Positions 8,502-17,138 are shown, numbered from the stretch's first letter. The stretch is 64,000 nt of DNA from Azospirillum tabaci (GCF_014596085.1 NZ_JACCJY010000002.1:248001-312000), one strand, 5' to 3'. A program made the numbers and translations. Notes: generated by a model from the letters alone, not told the origin.

Positions 8502-8589
8502 ATCCCAAAGAAACAACCGCTGACGCACCACAGAGACGACAATGCGAGGCCCGACGGACCCCGATCTTGACCGGCCCATATGGTGGAGG

Positions 8590-8630
8590 GGATGGTACCA
8601 TCCGCAAAGTCCATGAACCATCGGACTTTG
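8590..8630 (-). terminator. Two palindromic hairpins between the tRNA genes
   Basis: Just downstream of the 8634-8708 tRNA on the minus strand lie AAAGTCC/GGACTTT (8606-8612 with 8624-8630) and a perfect 14-base palindrome GGATGGTACCATCC (8590-8603). They could end or process the tRNA transcript. There is no clear T run, so a processing role is as likely as termination. Confidence 0.35.
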
Positions 8631-8633
8631 GGA

Positions 8634-8708
8634 TGGTGGGCGCAGTAGGGATTGAACCTACGACCCCACCCGTGTGAAGGGTGTGCTCTCCCGCTGAGCT
8701 ATGCGCCC
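8634..8708 (-). tRNA. tRNA-Val (anticodon CAC), copy 2
   Basis: Same 75-base sequence as 8427-8501, with CAC anticodon and encoded CCA. Identity extends a few bases into both flanks (GGGATGG and CATCCCA), pointing to a tandem duplication with a 132-base spacer. This copy is the first transcribed. Confidence 0.96.
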
Positions 8709-8867
8709 ATCCCAGTAAAACCACGTCGGCATCAGGCTCGTTTCGCTGTCGCGTCGTTGCCACCGCTGCGGTGAGGCGGGTTTCTAAAGGCCCCGCCCCC
8801 TCCTGTCAAGCACCTGTTTCACACCAATATCAAAGAAGCCCTTCCGCCCGGAGCCCCCGATGAGCCA

Positions 8868-9767
8868 ATGGACATGACGCACCGGACCGCGCTTCCCGCC
8901 CAGCCTCCTATCAAGTGTCCCTCTGCCGCCCTCGTCGCCGGGCTGTGCGCGGCGATCGCAGGGCTCTTCCCCCTGCCCGCCCTGGCGCAGCGCTGGCAAC
9001 TGGACTACCGCGTTCATGTCGGCGGCGTGGCCGTGCTCGACGCGCGGGCGGAACTGACCTTGACCGAGGGCCGCTACAGCGTCCAGGTCAACGCCGCGAC
9101 GGACGGCTTTCTGGGGCGCCTGTTCCCCTGGGAGACCCAATCGCTCAGCGTCGGCACGGTCGGCCCGGATGGCGTTGCCCCGATCCGCCATACACAGTCC
9201 GGAGTCCTGCGCGGCTCCCCGCGGACCGTCACTCTGGACTACGGCCCGGACGGCCGCGTCCGCACACAGGTCTCCCCGCCCCCGGAGGAGGAGGACCGCG
9301 AACCGGTCCCCGAGAACCTCACCCGGCAAAGCCGCGATCCGTTGAGCGGTGTCGTGGACATGCTGCTGGCTGGGCTTCACGGCGACGGATGTCAGCGCAC
9401 CGTGCCCATCTTTGATGGGCGCCGCCGCTACGACATGATGTTCACGGACCGGGGAATGACCATGGTCGGGGCGTCGCGCCATTCGGTGTTCTCGGGCGCG
9501 GCGCGGCAATGCCGGGTGTCCCACAAACCGATCGCCGGTTACGAGCGCACGCCGCGCCAAGCCTTCTGGCAGCGCGGCGGGGGCCGGGAGGAACGTCCGC
9601 CCGTCGATCTGTGGATCGCTCCGGTGGGGGGGGCCGGCCCGCCCCTGCCCGTCCGGCTGGAAACCGACAGCGGATTCGGCGGGGTCGTCGTCCACCTCAC
9701 CGCCGCCCGCAAGACCGACCAGACGGCGGAGCGTCCCGTCGAGCCGGCACCGTCACCGCTTCGTTGA
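8868..9767 (+). CDS. Exported DUF3108 domain protein
   Basis: A 299-residue protein with an N-terminal signal peptide (hydrophobic AALVAGLCAAIAGLFPLPALAQ, predicted cleavage after ALA around residue 40). The mature part is beta-rich and matches the DUF3108 pattern: WQLDYRVHVGGVAVLDA at the start, a WETQSLSVG segment, and FDGRRRYDMMFTD in the middle, the region resembling lipoprotein-carrier-type folds that bind hydrophobic ligands. The C-terminal 80 residues are Pro/Arg-rich. It is flanked by tRNA genes and a convergent small gene, so context gives no function. The ATG at 8868 is followed by another at 8874; either may be used. Confidence 0.75.
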   Translation: MDMTHRTALPAQPPIKCPSAALVAGLCAAIAGLFPLPALAQRWQLDYRVHVGGVAVLDARAELTLTEGRYSVQVNAATDGFLGRLFPWETQSLSVGTVGPDGVAPIRHTQSGVLRGSPRTVTLDYGPDGRVRTQVSPPPEEEDREPVPENLTRQSRDPLSGVVDMLLAGLHGDGCQRTVPIFDGRRRYDMMFTDRGMTMVGASRHSVFSGAARQCRVSHKPIAGYERTPRQAFWQRGGGREERPPVDLWIAPVGGAGPPLPVRLETDSGFGGVVVHLTAARKTDQTAERPVEPAPSPLR

Positions 9768-9771
9768 AGGA

Positions 9772-10050
9772 TCAGGCGCGCCCGACGCTGCCGCTGCAGG
9801 CGGTGGGATGGTACAGCAGTTCGGCCATCGGCCGCTCGGCCAGCGCCTGTTCGCACAGGCGGTTGAACTCGGCCATCTTGCGCTGGAGGTCGCTGTGGTG
9901 GGCCATCATCCGGTCGAAGTCGGCGGTGGCCGAGTCGATCTGGCTGCTGGACGGAGCGCGGGCCGCGTTGTGGCCTTCGATGGACAGAGCGTCGGCGGAC
10001 AGGGTCTTGCCGGTCTGGGTCTTACCGGGGAAGGCAAGGATCTGGGCCAT
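9772..10050 (-). CDS. Small protein of unknown function behind CtrA-type sites
   Basis: A 92-residue soluble protein starting MAQILAFPGKTQTGK. The second half is strongly helical (ATADFDRMMAHHSDLQRKMAEF followed by NRLCEQALAERPMAELLYH), consistent with a short helical hairpin or coiled coil. The ATG at 10050 has AAGGAGA 8 bases upstream, a clear ribosome site; an upstream start at 10089 does not. No known family is recognised. Its promoter region holds a perfect TTAA-N7-TTAA motif, so it may belong to the CtrA motility or cell-cycle regulon. The gene converges on the DUF3108 gene with 4 bases between stops. Confidence 0.7.
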   Translation of the reverse strand: MAQILAFPGKTQTGKTLSADALSIEGHNAARAPSSSQIDSATADFDRMMAHHSDLQRKMAEFNRLCEQALAERPMAELLYHPTACSGSVGRA

Positions 10051-10119
10051 CGGGTGTCTCCTTCGCTCACCACCATTCGATGCGCCCATCCAACAACATT
10101 TACCTTTCGTTAGCCACCG

Positions 10120-10135
10120 TTAATCTCTCGTTAAC
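10120..10135 (-). promoter_or_regulatory. CtrA box (TTAA-N7-TTAAC) with adjacent half site
   Basis: TTAA (10120-10123), seven bases, then TTAAC (10131-10135) is an exact CtrA consensus. A further TTAG at 10110-10113 spaced six bases before it makes three CGTTA-type half sites in a row. The site is 70-85 bases before the start of the 92-residue protein on the minus strand. Confidence 0.6.
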
Positions 10136-10195
10136 CATGACAAGAAGGAGACCTACGGCAAAGCCCCCGCTGGGCCTTGCAGCGCGGCCGGCCAT

Positions 10196-10891
10196 TCAGG
10201 TGCCCAGCCGCCGCAATGCGTCCGGCAGGTCGGCGAAGCGGTCGAGCAGGATGTCGGCGCCCAACTCCTGCACCGGCATGCGGGGATATCCGTAGGTCAT
10301 CGCCACCACCGGCACCCCTGCGGCGCGGGCGGCCGTCACGTCGTTGCGGTTGTCCCCCACCATCGCGGCGCTGCCGCCGCCCAGCGCCTCGACCACCCAG
10401 GACAAATGGCGCCCGTCCGGCTTCTTCACCGGCAGCGTGTCGCCGCCGGCCAGCGCGGAAAACAGGGCCGACAGGCCCAGCCCGTCGAGCAGCTTCCGGG
10501 TGATTCGCTCCGGCTTGTTGGTGCACAGCCCCAGCCTGACGCCGCTGTCCGCCAGCGCCGCCAAGGTTTCCGGCACGCCGGGATAGAGCACCGGGGGTTC
10601 GTCGTCCTGGAAATAGGCGTCGAGATAGTCGGCCAGGGCCGTCTTCAAGGCATCCTCGGTCAGGGCGTCGCCGGTCGCCGCGAAGGCCTGCCGGACGAGG
10701 GCGGCGGACCCGTCGCCGACCATGCCGCGCACCTGTTCCTCCGTCAGGGTGGGGCGCACGAAACGGGACAGGGTGCGGTTCAGGACTCGGGTCATGTCCC
10801 GCGCGCTGTCGATCAGCGTGCCGTCCAGGTCGAAGACGACCGCGGAGAAGGGAATGGCGGCGGACATGGCAGACATCGGCGGGTGTCCCAT
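10196..10891 (-). CDS. gph: HAD-superfamily phosphoglycolate phosphatase
   Basis: Dephosphorylates 2-phosphoglycolate. About 231 residues with the four HAD motifs: FDLDGTLIDS (nucleophile Asp and acid/base Asp), CTNKPE (motif II Thr), the Lys in LPVKKPDG (motif III), and MVGDNRNDVTAARAAG (motif IV). The cap between motif I and II is the helical C1 type (LTEEQVRGMVGDGSAALVRQA), as in Gph. Several closely spaced ATG codons (10891, 10876, 10867) are possible starts and none has a strong ribosome site; the first is used here. It is divergent from glmU, an association seen in other alphaproteobacteria. Other C1-cap HAD substrates cannot be ruled out. Confidence 0.85.
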   Translation of the reverse strand: MGHPPMSAMSAAIPFSAVVFDLDGTLIDSARDMTRVLNRTLSRFVRPTLTEEQVRGMVGDGSAALVRQAFAATGDALTEDALKTALADYLDAYFQDDEPPVLYPGVPETLAALADSGVRLGLCTNKPERITRKLLDGLGLSALFSALAGGDTLPVKKPDGRHLSWVVEALGGGSAAMVGDNRNDVTAARAAGVPVVAMTYGYPRMPVQELGADILLDRFADLPDALRRLGT

Positions 10892-11181
10892 GGTGAGGCG
10901 AAGACGGGCGGATACCCCTTTCGATAGCACGGCCTTCCCCTGGCGGCGAGCCCCTGCTCCGGCAATCCACCCACGCATAGGCCCTTCGGCGCCGCCGGCG
11001 CGGGTTGCGTACACCCTCGGGCCGCGATTTGTGTATGTCAGATTGACACAAAAGTTGACTTGGGGTCCCGGCACCGGATGTGGCACTCAATGCTTGAGGA
11101 CAGACCGTTTGCCCGGATTTTGATGCGCACGCTTTTCCACCCGTTTGCCATAACCCGTTTCCAATACTGCAGGGATATCCG

Positions 11182-12537
11182 ATGACTCAGCACCGCCCGC
11201 TCGCCTGCGTCATTCTCGCCGCCGGCAAAGGCACCCGCATGAAATCGGACTTGCCGAAGGTCCTGCACCGCGTCGCCGGCCAGCCGATGGTCGGCCATGT
11301 GTTGTCCGCGGTGAGGGCGCTCGACCCCGACCATGTCGTCGTGGTGGTCGGCCCCGGCATGGACAATGTGGCCGACGCCGTCGCCCCCTACCCCACCGCC
11401 GTCCAGCACGAGCAGCGTGGCACCGCCGATGCCGTGCGCGCCGCCTTCGGCCTGCTGGAGGGCTTCGACGGCGACGTGGTGGTGCTCTACGGCGACACGC
11501 CGCTGGTCACGCCGGACACGCTGCGCGCCATGGTCGCCGCGCGGCGCCAGCCGAGCGACCCGGCGGTGGTCGTGCTGGGCATGCGTCCCGACGATGCCGG
11601 CGCCTACGGCCGCCTGATCCTCAACGCCCGCGGCGGGCTTGAGAAGATCGTCGAGTATCTGGACGCCTCGGAGGAGGAGCGCCAGGTCACCCTGTGCAAC
11701 GCCGGGCTGATGGCCTTTGACGGGTCGCGGATGTTCGACCTCATCAGCCGCATCGGCAACAGCAACGCCAAGAGCGAATACTACCTCACCGACGTGGTGC
11801 AGATCGCCCGCAGCAACGGCATGGCCTGCGCGGTGGTCGAGGCCGCCCCGGCGGAGGTCGTCGGCGTGAATTCCCGCGCCGAGCTGTCGGAGGTGGAGAA
11901 GCTGATCCAGCGCCGCCTGCGCAAGGCCGCCATGGACAACGGCGCCACCCTGACCGATCCGGACAGCGTCACTTTTTGCGTGGACACCCGCCTCGGCCGC
12001 GACGTGATCGTCGGCCCGCACGTGGTGTTCGGCCCCGGCGTGGTCGTCGCCGACCGGGTGGAGATCAAGGCCTTCAGCCATCTGGAGCAGGTGCGGGTGG
12101 ACAGCGGCGCCCAGGTCGGCCCCTACGCCCGTCTGCGCCCGGGGGCGGAGATCGGCCCCGACGCCCACATCGGCAACTTCGTCGAGATCAAGAACGCGAA
12201 GATCGAGGCCGGCGCCAAGGTCAACCACCTGACCTACATCGGCGACGCGCGGGTGGGGACGAAGGCCAACATCGGCGCGGGGACCATCACCTGCAACTAC
12301 GACGGCTACGCCAAGAGCCACACCGACATCGGCGCCGGGGCCTTCATCGGCTCCAACACCGCGCTGGTGGCTCCGGTCAAGGTGGGCGACGGCGCGATCG
12401 TCGGAGCGGGCAGCGTGGTCACCACCGACGTGGAGGGCGACGCGCTGGTCGTGGCGCGCGGGCGCCAGCAGGCTTACACCGGCTGGGCCAAGCGTTTCCG
12501 CGAACGGAAGCAAAACGAGAAAGCGAAAAAGGCGTAA
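11182..12537 (+). CDS. glmU: Bifunctional GlcNAc-1-P uridyltransferase / GlcN-1-P acetyltransferase
   Basis: Makes UDP-N-acetylglucosamine for peptidoglycan and lipopolysaccharide. The 451-residue enzyme has the N-terminal pyrophosphorylase domain with ILAAGKGTRMKSDLPKVLH, the uridine-binding EQRGTADAV and the catalytic YGDTPL. The C-terminal left-handed beta helix follows from about residue 250 with hexapeptide repeats and acetyltransferase signatures VNHLTYIGDA and NIGAGTITCNYDG. AGGGAT 6 bases before the ATG is the ribosome site. It is followed after 57 bases by glmS, so consecutive pathway steps are made together. Confidence 0.97.
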   Translation: MTQHRPLACVILAAGKGTRMKSDLPKVLHRVAGQPMVGHVLSAVRALDPDHVVVVVGPGMDNVADAVAPYPTAVQHEQRGTADAVRAAFGLLEGFDGDVVVLYGDTPLVTPDTLRAMVAARRQPSDPAVVVLGMRPDDAGAYGRLILNARGGLEKIVEYLDASEEERQVTLCNAGLMAFDGSRMFDLISRIGNSNAKSEYYLTDVVQIARSNGMACAVVEAAPAEVVGVNSRAELSEVEKLIQRRLRKAAMDNGATLTDPDSVTFCVDTRLGRDVIVGPHVVFGPGVVVADRVEIKAFSHLEQVRVDSGAQVGPYARLRPGAEIGPDAHIGNFVEIKNAKIEAGAKVNHLTYIGDARVGTKANIGAGTITCNYDGYAKSHTDIGAGAFIGSNTALVAPVKVGDGAIVGAGSVVTTDVEGDALVVARGRQQAYTGWAKRFRERKQNEKAKKA

Positions 12538-12594
12538 GATTGCCCCGGTTGACCGTTCACCCGGCCCCGGCCATCATTCAGGAGTTGCAGGTTC

Positions 12595-14421
12595 ATGTGT
12601 GGCATCATCGGCATCATCGGCACGCATGACGCGGCCCCCCGTCTCGTCGAGGGTCTCCGCCGCCTCGAATACCGTGGTTACGACAGCGCCGGCGTCGCCA
12701 CGCTGGTCAAGGGCGGCATCGAGCGCCGCCGCGCCGAGGGCAAGCTGATCAACCTCGACGCCAAGCTGCGCGAGGCGCCGCTGCCGGGCGTGATCGGCAT
12801 CGGCCACACCCGGTGGGCGACCCACGGCGGCCCGACCGAGAACAACGCCCACCCGCACGCCACCCACCGCGTGGCCGTGGTGCACAACGGCATCATCGAG
12901 AATTACCAGGAGCTGAAGGCTGAGCTGATCGAGCACGGCTACGTCTTCGAAAGCGCCACCGACACCGAGGTGATCGCCCACCTCGTCACCTATTACATGG
13001 AGAAGGAGGGGCTGGGTCCGGTCGAGGCCGCCGCCGCTTCCTTCAAGCGCTTCACCGGCGCCTTCTCGCTGGTGCTGCTGTTCTCCGGCCAGGAGGACAT
13101 GCTGATCGGCGCTCGCCACGGCACGCCGCTGGCCGTCGGCTACGGCGAGGGGGAGATGTATTTCGCCTCCGACGCCTTCGCCCTGGCGCCGCTGACCAAC
13201 CGCATCTGCTATCTGGAGGACGGCGACTGGGTGGAGCTGACCCGCACCGCCGCCGTGATCCACGACGCCAGCGATGCGGTGGTGGAGCGTCCGGTCAAGA
13301 CCACCGCCCTGTCCGGCGCGCTGATCGGCAAGGACGGCTACCGGCACTACATGCTCAAGGAAATCTATGAGCAGCCGCAGGTCATCGGCGACACGCTGAA
13401 CGCCTACATCAACCCGGAGACCGGCCGCGTCACCCTGCCGGAGACCAGCTTCGACATCGCCAAGGCGACGAAGCTGACCATCGTCGCCTGCGGCACCGCC
13501 TATTACGCCGGCGTCGTGGCGAAATACTGGTTCGAGACGCTGGCCCGCCTGCCGGTCGAGGTCGACATCGCCTCGGAGTTCCGCTACCGCGAGGCGCCGA
13601 TGCCCGAGGGCGGCGTGGCGCTGTTCATCAGCCAGTCGGGCGAGACGCTGGATACGCTGGAGGCGCTGCGCTACTGCAAGCGCCAGGGCCAGAAGATCCT
13701 GTCCATCGTCAACGTGCCGGAAAGCACCATCGCGCGCGAATCCGACGCGGTGCTCTACACCATGGCCGGTCCGGAGATCGGCGTCGCCTCGACCAAGGCC
13801 TTCACGACGCAGCTGACCACGCTGGCCTGCTTGGCGGTCACGGTTGGCCACGCCCGCGGCGTCATCCCGGCGGAGCGGATGCAGCAGATCGCCCAGGCTC
13901 TGCGCGAGGTGCCGGCCCGCGCCGCCGACGTGCTGGCCCACGACGAGCGCCTGCACGAGCTGGCGCAGGAGGTCGCGGAGGCCCGCGACGTGCTGTATCT
14001 GGGCCGCGGCGCGATGTACCCGCTGGCTCTCGAAGGCGCGCTGAAGCTGAAGGAAATCAGCTACATCCACGCCGAAGGTTACGCGGCGGGTGAACTGAAA
14101 CACGGCCCCATCGCACTGATCGACGAGAGCGTGCCGGTGATCGTCCTGGTGCCGTCGGACAACCTGTTCGAAAAGACCGTGTCCAACGTCCAGGAGGTCT
14201 GCGCGCGGTCGGGCAAGGTGCTGCTGATCGCCGACAAGAAGGGCATCGACAAGCTGTCCGACAAGGTCCGCTGGTCGCTGGAGCTTCCGGCCTGCGACCC
14301 GTTGGTCGCCCCGCTGCTCTACGCCATCCCGGTCCAGCTGCTGGCCTATCACGTCGCCGTGCTCAAGGGCACCGACGTCGATCAGCCCCGCAACCTCGCC
14401 AAGTCGGTCACCGTCGAGTAA
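12595..14421 (+). CDS. glmS: Glutamine-fructose-6-phosphate aminotransferase (isomerising)
   Basis: Converts fructose 6-phosphate and glutamine to glucosamine 6-phosphate, the entry to amino-sugar synthesis. The 608-residue protein starts MCGIIG, placing the catalytic Cys at residue 2 after Met removal. The class II amidotransferase domain shows GHTRWATHG and HNGIIENY; two SIS sugar-isomerase domains follow (CGTAYYAG, SQSGETLDTLEALR, EIGVASTKAFTTQL) and the C-terminus ends PRNLAKSVTVE as expected. It lies 57 bases after glmU and ends in a strong terminator. The leader shows no glmS ribozyme, which would not be expected in this group. Confidence 0.98.
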   Translation: MCGIIGIIGTHDAAPRLVEGLRRLEYRGYDSAGVATLVKGGIERRRAEGKLINLDAKLREAPLPGVIGIGHTRWATHGGPTENNAHPHATHRVAVVHNGIIENYQELKAELIEHGYVFESATDTEVIAHLVTYYMEKEGLGPVEAAAASFKRFTGAFSLVLLFSGQEDMLIGARHGTPLAVGYGEGEMYFASDAFALAPLTNRICYLEDGDWVELTRTAAVIHDASDAVVERPVKTTALSGALIGKDGYRHYMLKEIYEQPQVIGDTLNAYINPETGRVTLPETSFDIAKATKLTIVACGTAYYAGVVAKYWFETLARLPVEVDIASEFRYREAPMPEGGVALFISQSGETLDTLEALRYCKRQGQKILSIVNVPESTIARESDAVLYTMAGPEIGVASTKAFTTQLTTLACLAVTVGHARGVIPAERMQQIAQALREVPARAADVLAHDERLHELAQEVAEARDVLYLGRGAMYPLALEGALKLKEISYIHAEGYAAGELKHGPIALIDESVPVIVLVPSDNLFEKTVSNVQEVCARSGKVLLIADKKGIDKLSDKVRWSLELPACDPLVAPLLYAIPVQLLAYHVAVLKGTDVDQPRNLAKSVTVE

Positions 14422-14441
14422 CGCGGTCGATCTGCTCGAAG

Positions 14442-14476
14442 AAAAAGCCCCCGTCCAACCGGCGGGGGCTTTTTTT
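14442..14476 (+). terminator. Rho-independent terminator after glmS
   Basis: GCCCCCG/CGGGGGC stem with a short loop flanked by five A upstream and eight T downstream, 20 bases after the glmS stop. The A run lets it also serve the convergent DUF882 gene. Confidence 0.92.
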
Positions 14477-14496
14477 GTTTCCTCTCGGGACGCCGG

Positions 14497-15081
14497 TCAG
14501 GCCGCCCAGTGGCGCTTCGGGCCGACGTCCACATGGACGAAATTGCTGTCCGGATAATAGCCCACCCCGCCTCCGCGCAGGCTGAGCGCCGCGCGCTGCA
14601 GGGTGCGCAGCGGCAGGCCGGGCACCCGCAGGTCGATGGCCTTGCCCTGCATGTGGAAGCTGTTCTGGGCGACGCCGTTGCCGTCCTGCTCGCGCAGCCA
14701 AGCGTTGGATTCGGGAGAGCGGTAGCCGGAGATGATGTGCACCGGCGTCTTGCTGCCAACCTTACGGGTCAGGGCGTGCAGCAGATCGAGCAGCTTCGGG
14801 TCGATGGGATGCACATCACCGGTGCGGTGGTCGCGCAGCAGATGGTTGATCTCGCGCAGCCCGTCGCGCTGATAACGGCCCTTGGACCAGTATTCCGCCC
14901 GCACCCGCTCCCCGGTGTGGAGGTTGAGGAGGACCAATTGTCGCGGTGGGGCGCGCAGCGCCGCCTCCGACACCTCCGGCGCCATCACCATACCGGCGGC
15001 GGCCGTCGCCAGACCGATGCGCAACAGTTCCCTCCGGCCGAGCGTGGCTGCTGGGGTCGGTTGGAATTTGGCCTCGGTCAT
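14497..15081 (-). CDS. Tat-exported DUF882 / M15-like peptidase-fold protein (YcbK-like)
   Basis: About 194 residues. The N-terminus carries a twin-arginine signal (GRRELLRIGLATAAAGMVMA) and the mature domain matches DUF882, a D-Ala-D-Ala carboxypeptidase-like metalloprotein fold related to peptidase M15: ISGYRSPESNAWL, NSFHMQGKAIDLRVPG (His and Asp of the zinc site) and FVHVDVGPKRHW (second His pair). Such proteins are thought to act on peptidoglycan in the periplasm, but the substrate is not established. ATG 15081 is chosen because GGAGG lies 4 bases upstream; the longer frame to 15123 would bury the Tat motif. It converges on glmS. Confidence 0.88.
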   Translation of the reverse strand: MTEAKFQPTPAATLGRRELLRIGLATAAAGMVMAPEVSEAALRAPPRQLVLLNLHTGERVRAEYWSKGRYQRDGLREINHLLRDHRTGDVHPIDPKLLDLLHALTRKVGSKTPVHIISGYRSPESNAWLREQDGNGVAQNSFHMQGKAIDLRVPGLPLRTLQRAALSLRGGGVGYYPDSNFVHVDVGPKRHWAA

Positions 15082-15432
15082 CATGCCTCCATGGGGTCCC
15101 GAACGGGGCGGTGCATAGAGCACCCCCTTTTTGTCCGATGACTTTTGGCGGCAGAGCCCCCGCTTGTGTCAAGAAACCAATGGTTAACGTCTTTAAAAAG
15201 CCCGCATTTCCTGGGATTTCCAGGATGGGAATGCGCCGGCCGAAGAGGCGGGATGTCCCGTTACAGAGATGAAACACAACGGATCCCCCTTCCGATTCGC
15301 TCGAGTCCCTCCCCCGCCCCCTCACGCACCGGTCGTGACAAGGACAGGGCAAAAAACGGCAACCATAAGGGGTACTTCCGTGTCCTCTACCGTTTAGCCT
15401 TCGGTAACGAATCTACCTCCATAGTTTGAGTA
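15082..15432. other. Intergenic region between divergent DUF882 and pentapeptide genes
   Basis: A 351-base gap with no supportable gene. It holds a TTAACGTCTTTAA motif near 15184 (two TTAA boxes five bases apart, not the CtrA spacing of seven), a small perfect inverted repeat CCTGG-N5-CCAGG within 15209-15225, and a moderately AT-rich stretch at 15165-15215. Both flanking promoters probably lie here. Confidence 0.5.
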
Positions 15433-16770
15433 GTGGAAACAACCCCCGTCAGATTCCTGCCCGTGCCCCCCGTCGCCACAGCCCCTGCGCCGGCTCCCTC
15501 CTATCTTCGGCCCGATCAATTGGCCGAGGTGCTGGACCGGCACGCCCGCTGGATCAAGGGCCAGCCGGGCGGCGCGCGCGCCAATCTGGCGCTGGCGGAC
15601 CTGGAGGGCGCCGATCTGTCGCAGCGCGACCTGCGCGGCGCGCGGCTGGTTGGAGCGAAGTTGGCGCGCTGCCGACTCAGCGGCACCAATCTGGCCGGCG
15701 CCGACCTGTTCGGCGTGGACCTGCGCGACGCGGACATCACCCGCGCCAACCTGATGCAAACGGATTTGCGTGGTGCCCGGCTGCGCTCCGCCGATTTCTC
15801 ATACGCCAATCTGCGCGACGCCGACCTGCGTGCCGGCACGCTGGAACCGGGCGGCACCGCCCGCCGCGGCACCGGTCCGGACGTCCAGGACGCCGAGGCC
15901 ACCCGGCAGACCCACCGGACCGCCTTGGCCCGGCTTCAGGGCGGCGCCACGGCGGAGGGCGGCATTCCAACCGACCTGACCGGGGCCGTGCTGGCCGGTG
16001 CCAACCTGACGGAAGCCGACCTGTGCGGGGCTGTGCTTCAGAACGCCGACCTGACCGGCGCGGTGCTGACCGACGCCAATCTGTCGGGAGCGCGGCTGAA
16101 CGGCGCCAACCTGACCGGCGCTTTGCTGGACGGCGCCACCTTCGACAACGCCGATCTGGTCGGCACGCGCATGGTCGATTGCGACCTCTCGCAGGCCAAG
16201 CTCGGTTCCGCCTGCCTGACCCGCCCGATCGACAGCATGGGGTCGGAGATCCAGCGGGCGATCTTCGACCATGAGCGCTGGATCGACAGCGTCGGCCAGC
16301 GCGGGGAGCGCGCCGAACTGGACGGCACCGACCTCAGCCGGGCCGACCTGCGCGGCGTCAATCTCAGCGCGGCCTCGCTGCGCGGCGCCAACCTGTCCGA
16401 CGCGGCGCTGACCGGCGCACGGCTGATGATGGCCGATCTGTCCGGCGCCATTCTGGAGCGCGCGAACCTGATGGGCGCTGACCTGTCGGGCGCCAACCTC
16501 AGCTTCGCCCGGCTGACCGGGGCCGACCTGACACGGGTCAACCTCGGCCCGGCGGAGATCAAGGACCCCAGCGGACGCCCCACAGGCCGCTCCTGGGCTG
16601 CCAATCTGATGGGCGCCGACCTGCGGCAGGCCATGCTGACCGACTCCCGCATGGTGCAGGCCAACCTGACCGACGCCGATCTGGAGAACGCCGACCTGGA
16701 CGGGGCGGATCTGGCCGGCGCAAAGCTCCAGCGCGCCCATCTCAAGGGCAAGGCGCCGCGGCGGCGCTGA
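15433..16770 (+). CDS. Large pentapeptide-repeat protein with two H-x-x-W/G-x-R capping modules
   Basis: A 445-residue protein consisting almost entirely of A(D/N)LxG pentapeptides, which form a right-handed quadrilateral beta helix. Three repeat blocks are visible (about residues 50-135, 180-260 and 295-445). Blocks one and three are each preceded by a similar non-repeat module: HARWIKGQPGGARANL near residue 34 and HERWIDSVGQRGERAEL near residue 280. The same module occurs twice in the protein at 47896-49377. There is no signal peptide, so it is probably cytoplasmic. The GTG start at 15433 has no clear ribosome site and could be wrong. Function is unknown; gyrase-protecting pentapeptide proteins are much shorter, so that role should not be assumed. 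Confidence 0.85.
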   Translation: METTPVRFLPVPPVATAPAPAPSYLRPDQLAEVLDRHARWIKGQPGGARANLALADLEGADLSQRDLRGARLVGAKLARCRLSGTNLAGADLFGVDLRDADITRANLMQTDLRGARLRSADFSYANLRDADLRAGTLEPGGTARRGTGPDVQDAEATRQTHRTALARLQGGATAEGGIPTDLTGAVLAGANLTEADLCGAVLQNADLTGAVLTDANLSGARLNGANLTGALLDGATFDNADLVGTRMVDCDLSQAKLGSACLTRPIDSMGSEIQRAIFDHERWIDSVGQRGERAELDGTDLSRADLRGVNLSAASLRGANLSDAALTGARLMMADLSGAILERANLMGADLSGANLSFARLTGADLTRVNLGPAEIKDPSGRPTGRSWAANLMGADLRQAMLTDSRMVQANLTDADLENADLDGADLAGAKLQRAHLKGKAPRRR

Positions 16771-16868
16771 CCCCTTCCCCTTCGTTCTCCCTTCGCTCCA
16801 CCACCGTCATCATCCCGCAAAGGAACGCGGCGCATAGTGCGGCACCTTGATCCGCCGGACGATCCACC

Positions 16869-17138
16869 ATGCCCGCCCTCCCCCGCCGCGGCGCCTTGCG
16901 CCTTCTCCCCGCCATTCTCATCCCCCTGTTCGTCCGCCCCGGGCGGGCCGAGGACTCGCGCCTGTCCGAAATCTGGCGGTGCGGCGGTGGTGACTGCCCC
17001 GGTTACGAGTATCACCCCCGCGACGGTGACCCGGAGCACGGCGCGCCGGCGGGCACCGCTTTCCAGGACTTGCCGGCGGACTGGTTCTGCCCGCGCTGCG
17101 GCGCCGGGAAGCCGGATTTCCGTCGAATGGGCGATTGA
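16869..17138 (+). CDS. Secreted rubredoxin-like iron protein with CX4C motif
   Basis: An 89-residue protein with an N-terminal signal peptide ([17 protein letters not shown], likely cleavage after GRA at residue 27) and a rubredoxin domain: WRC38GGGDC43[28 protein letters not shown]74PRC77GAGKPDF. All the rubredoxin hallmarks are present except that the first metal-binding pair is spaced by four residues, not two. Rubredoxins are normally cytoplasmic one-electron carriers; here export is predicted. An Lrp regulator begins 50 bases downstream but need not be functionally linked. The redox partner is unknown. Confidence 0.8.
   Translation: MPALPRRGALRLLPAILIPLFVRPGRAEDSRLSEIWRCGGGDCPGYEYHPRDGDPEHGAPAGTAFQDLPADWFCPRCGAGKPDFRRMGD

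Noticed and set aside
15590..16760. Repetitive DNA suggestive of a CRISPR or minisatellite
   Set aside because: The periodicity is 15 bases with degenerate third positions and encodes pentapeptides, so it is a protein repeat.
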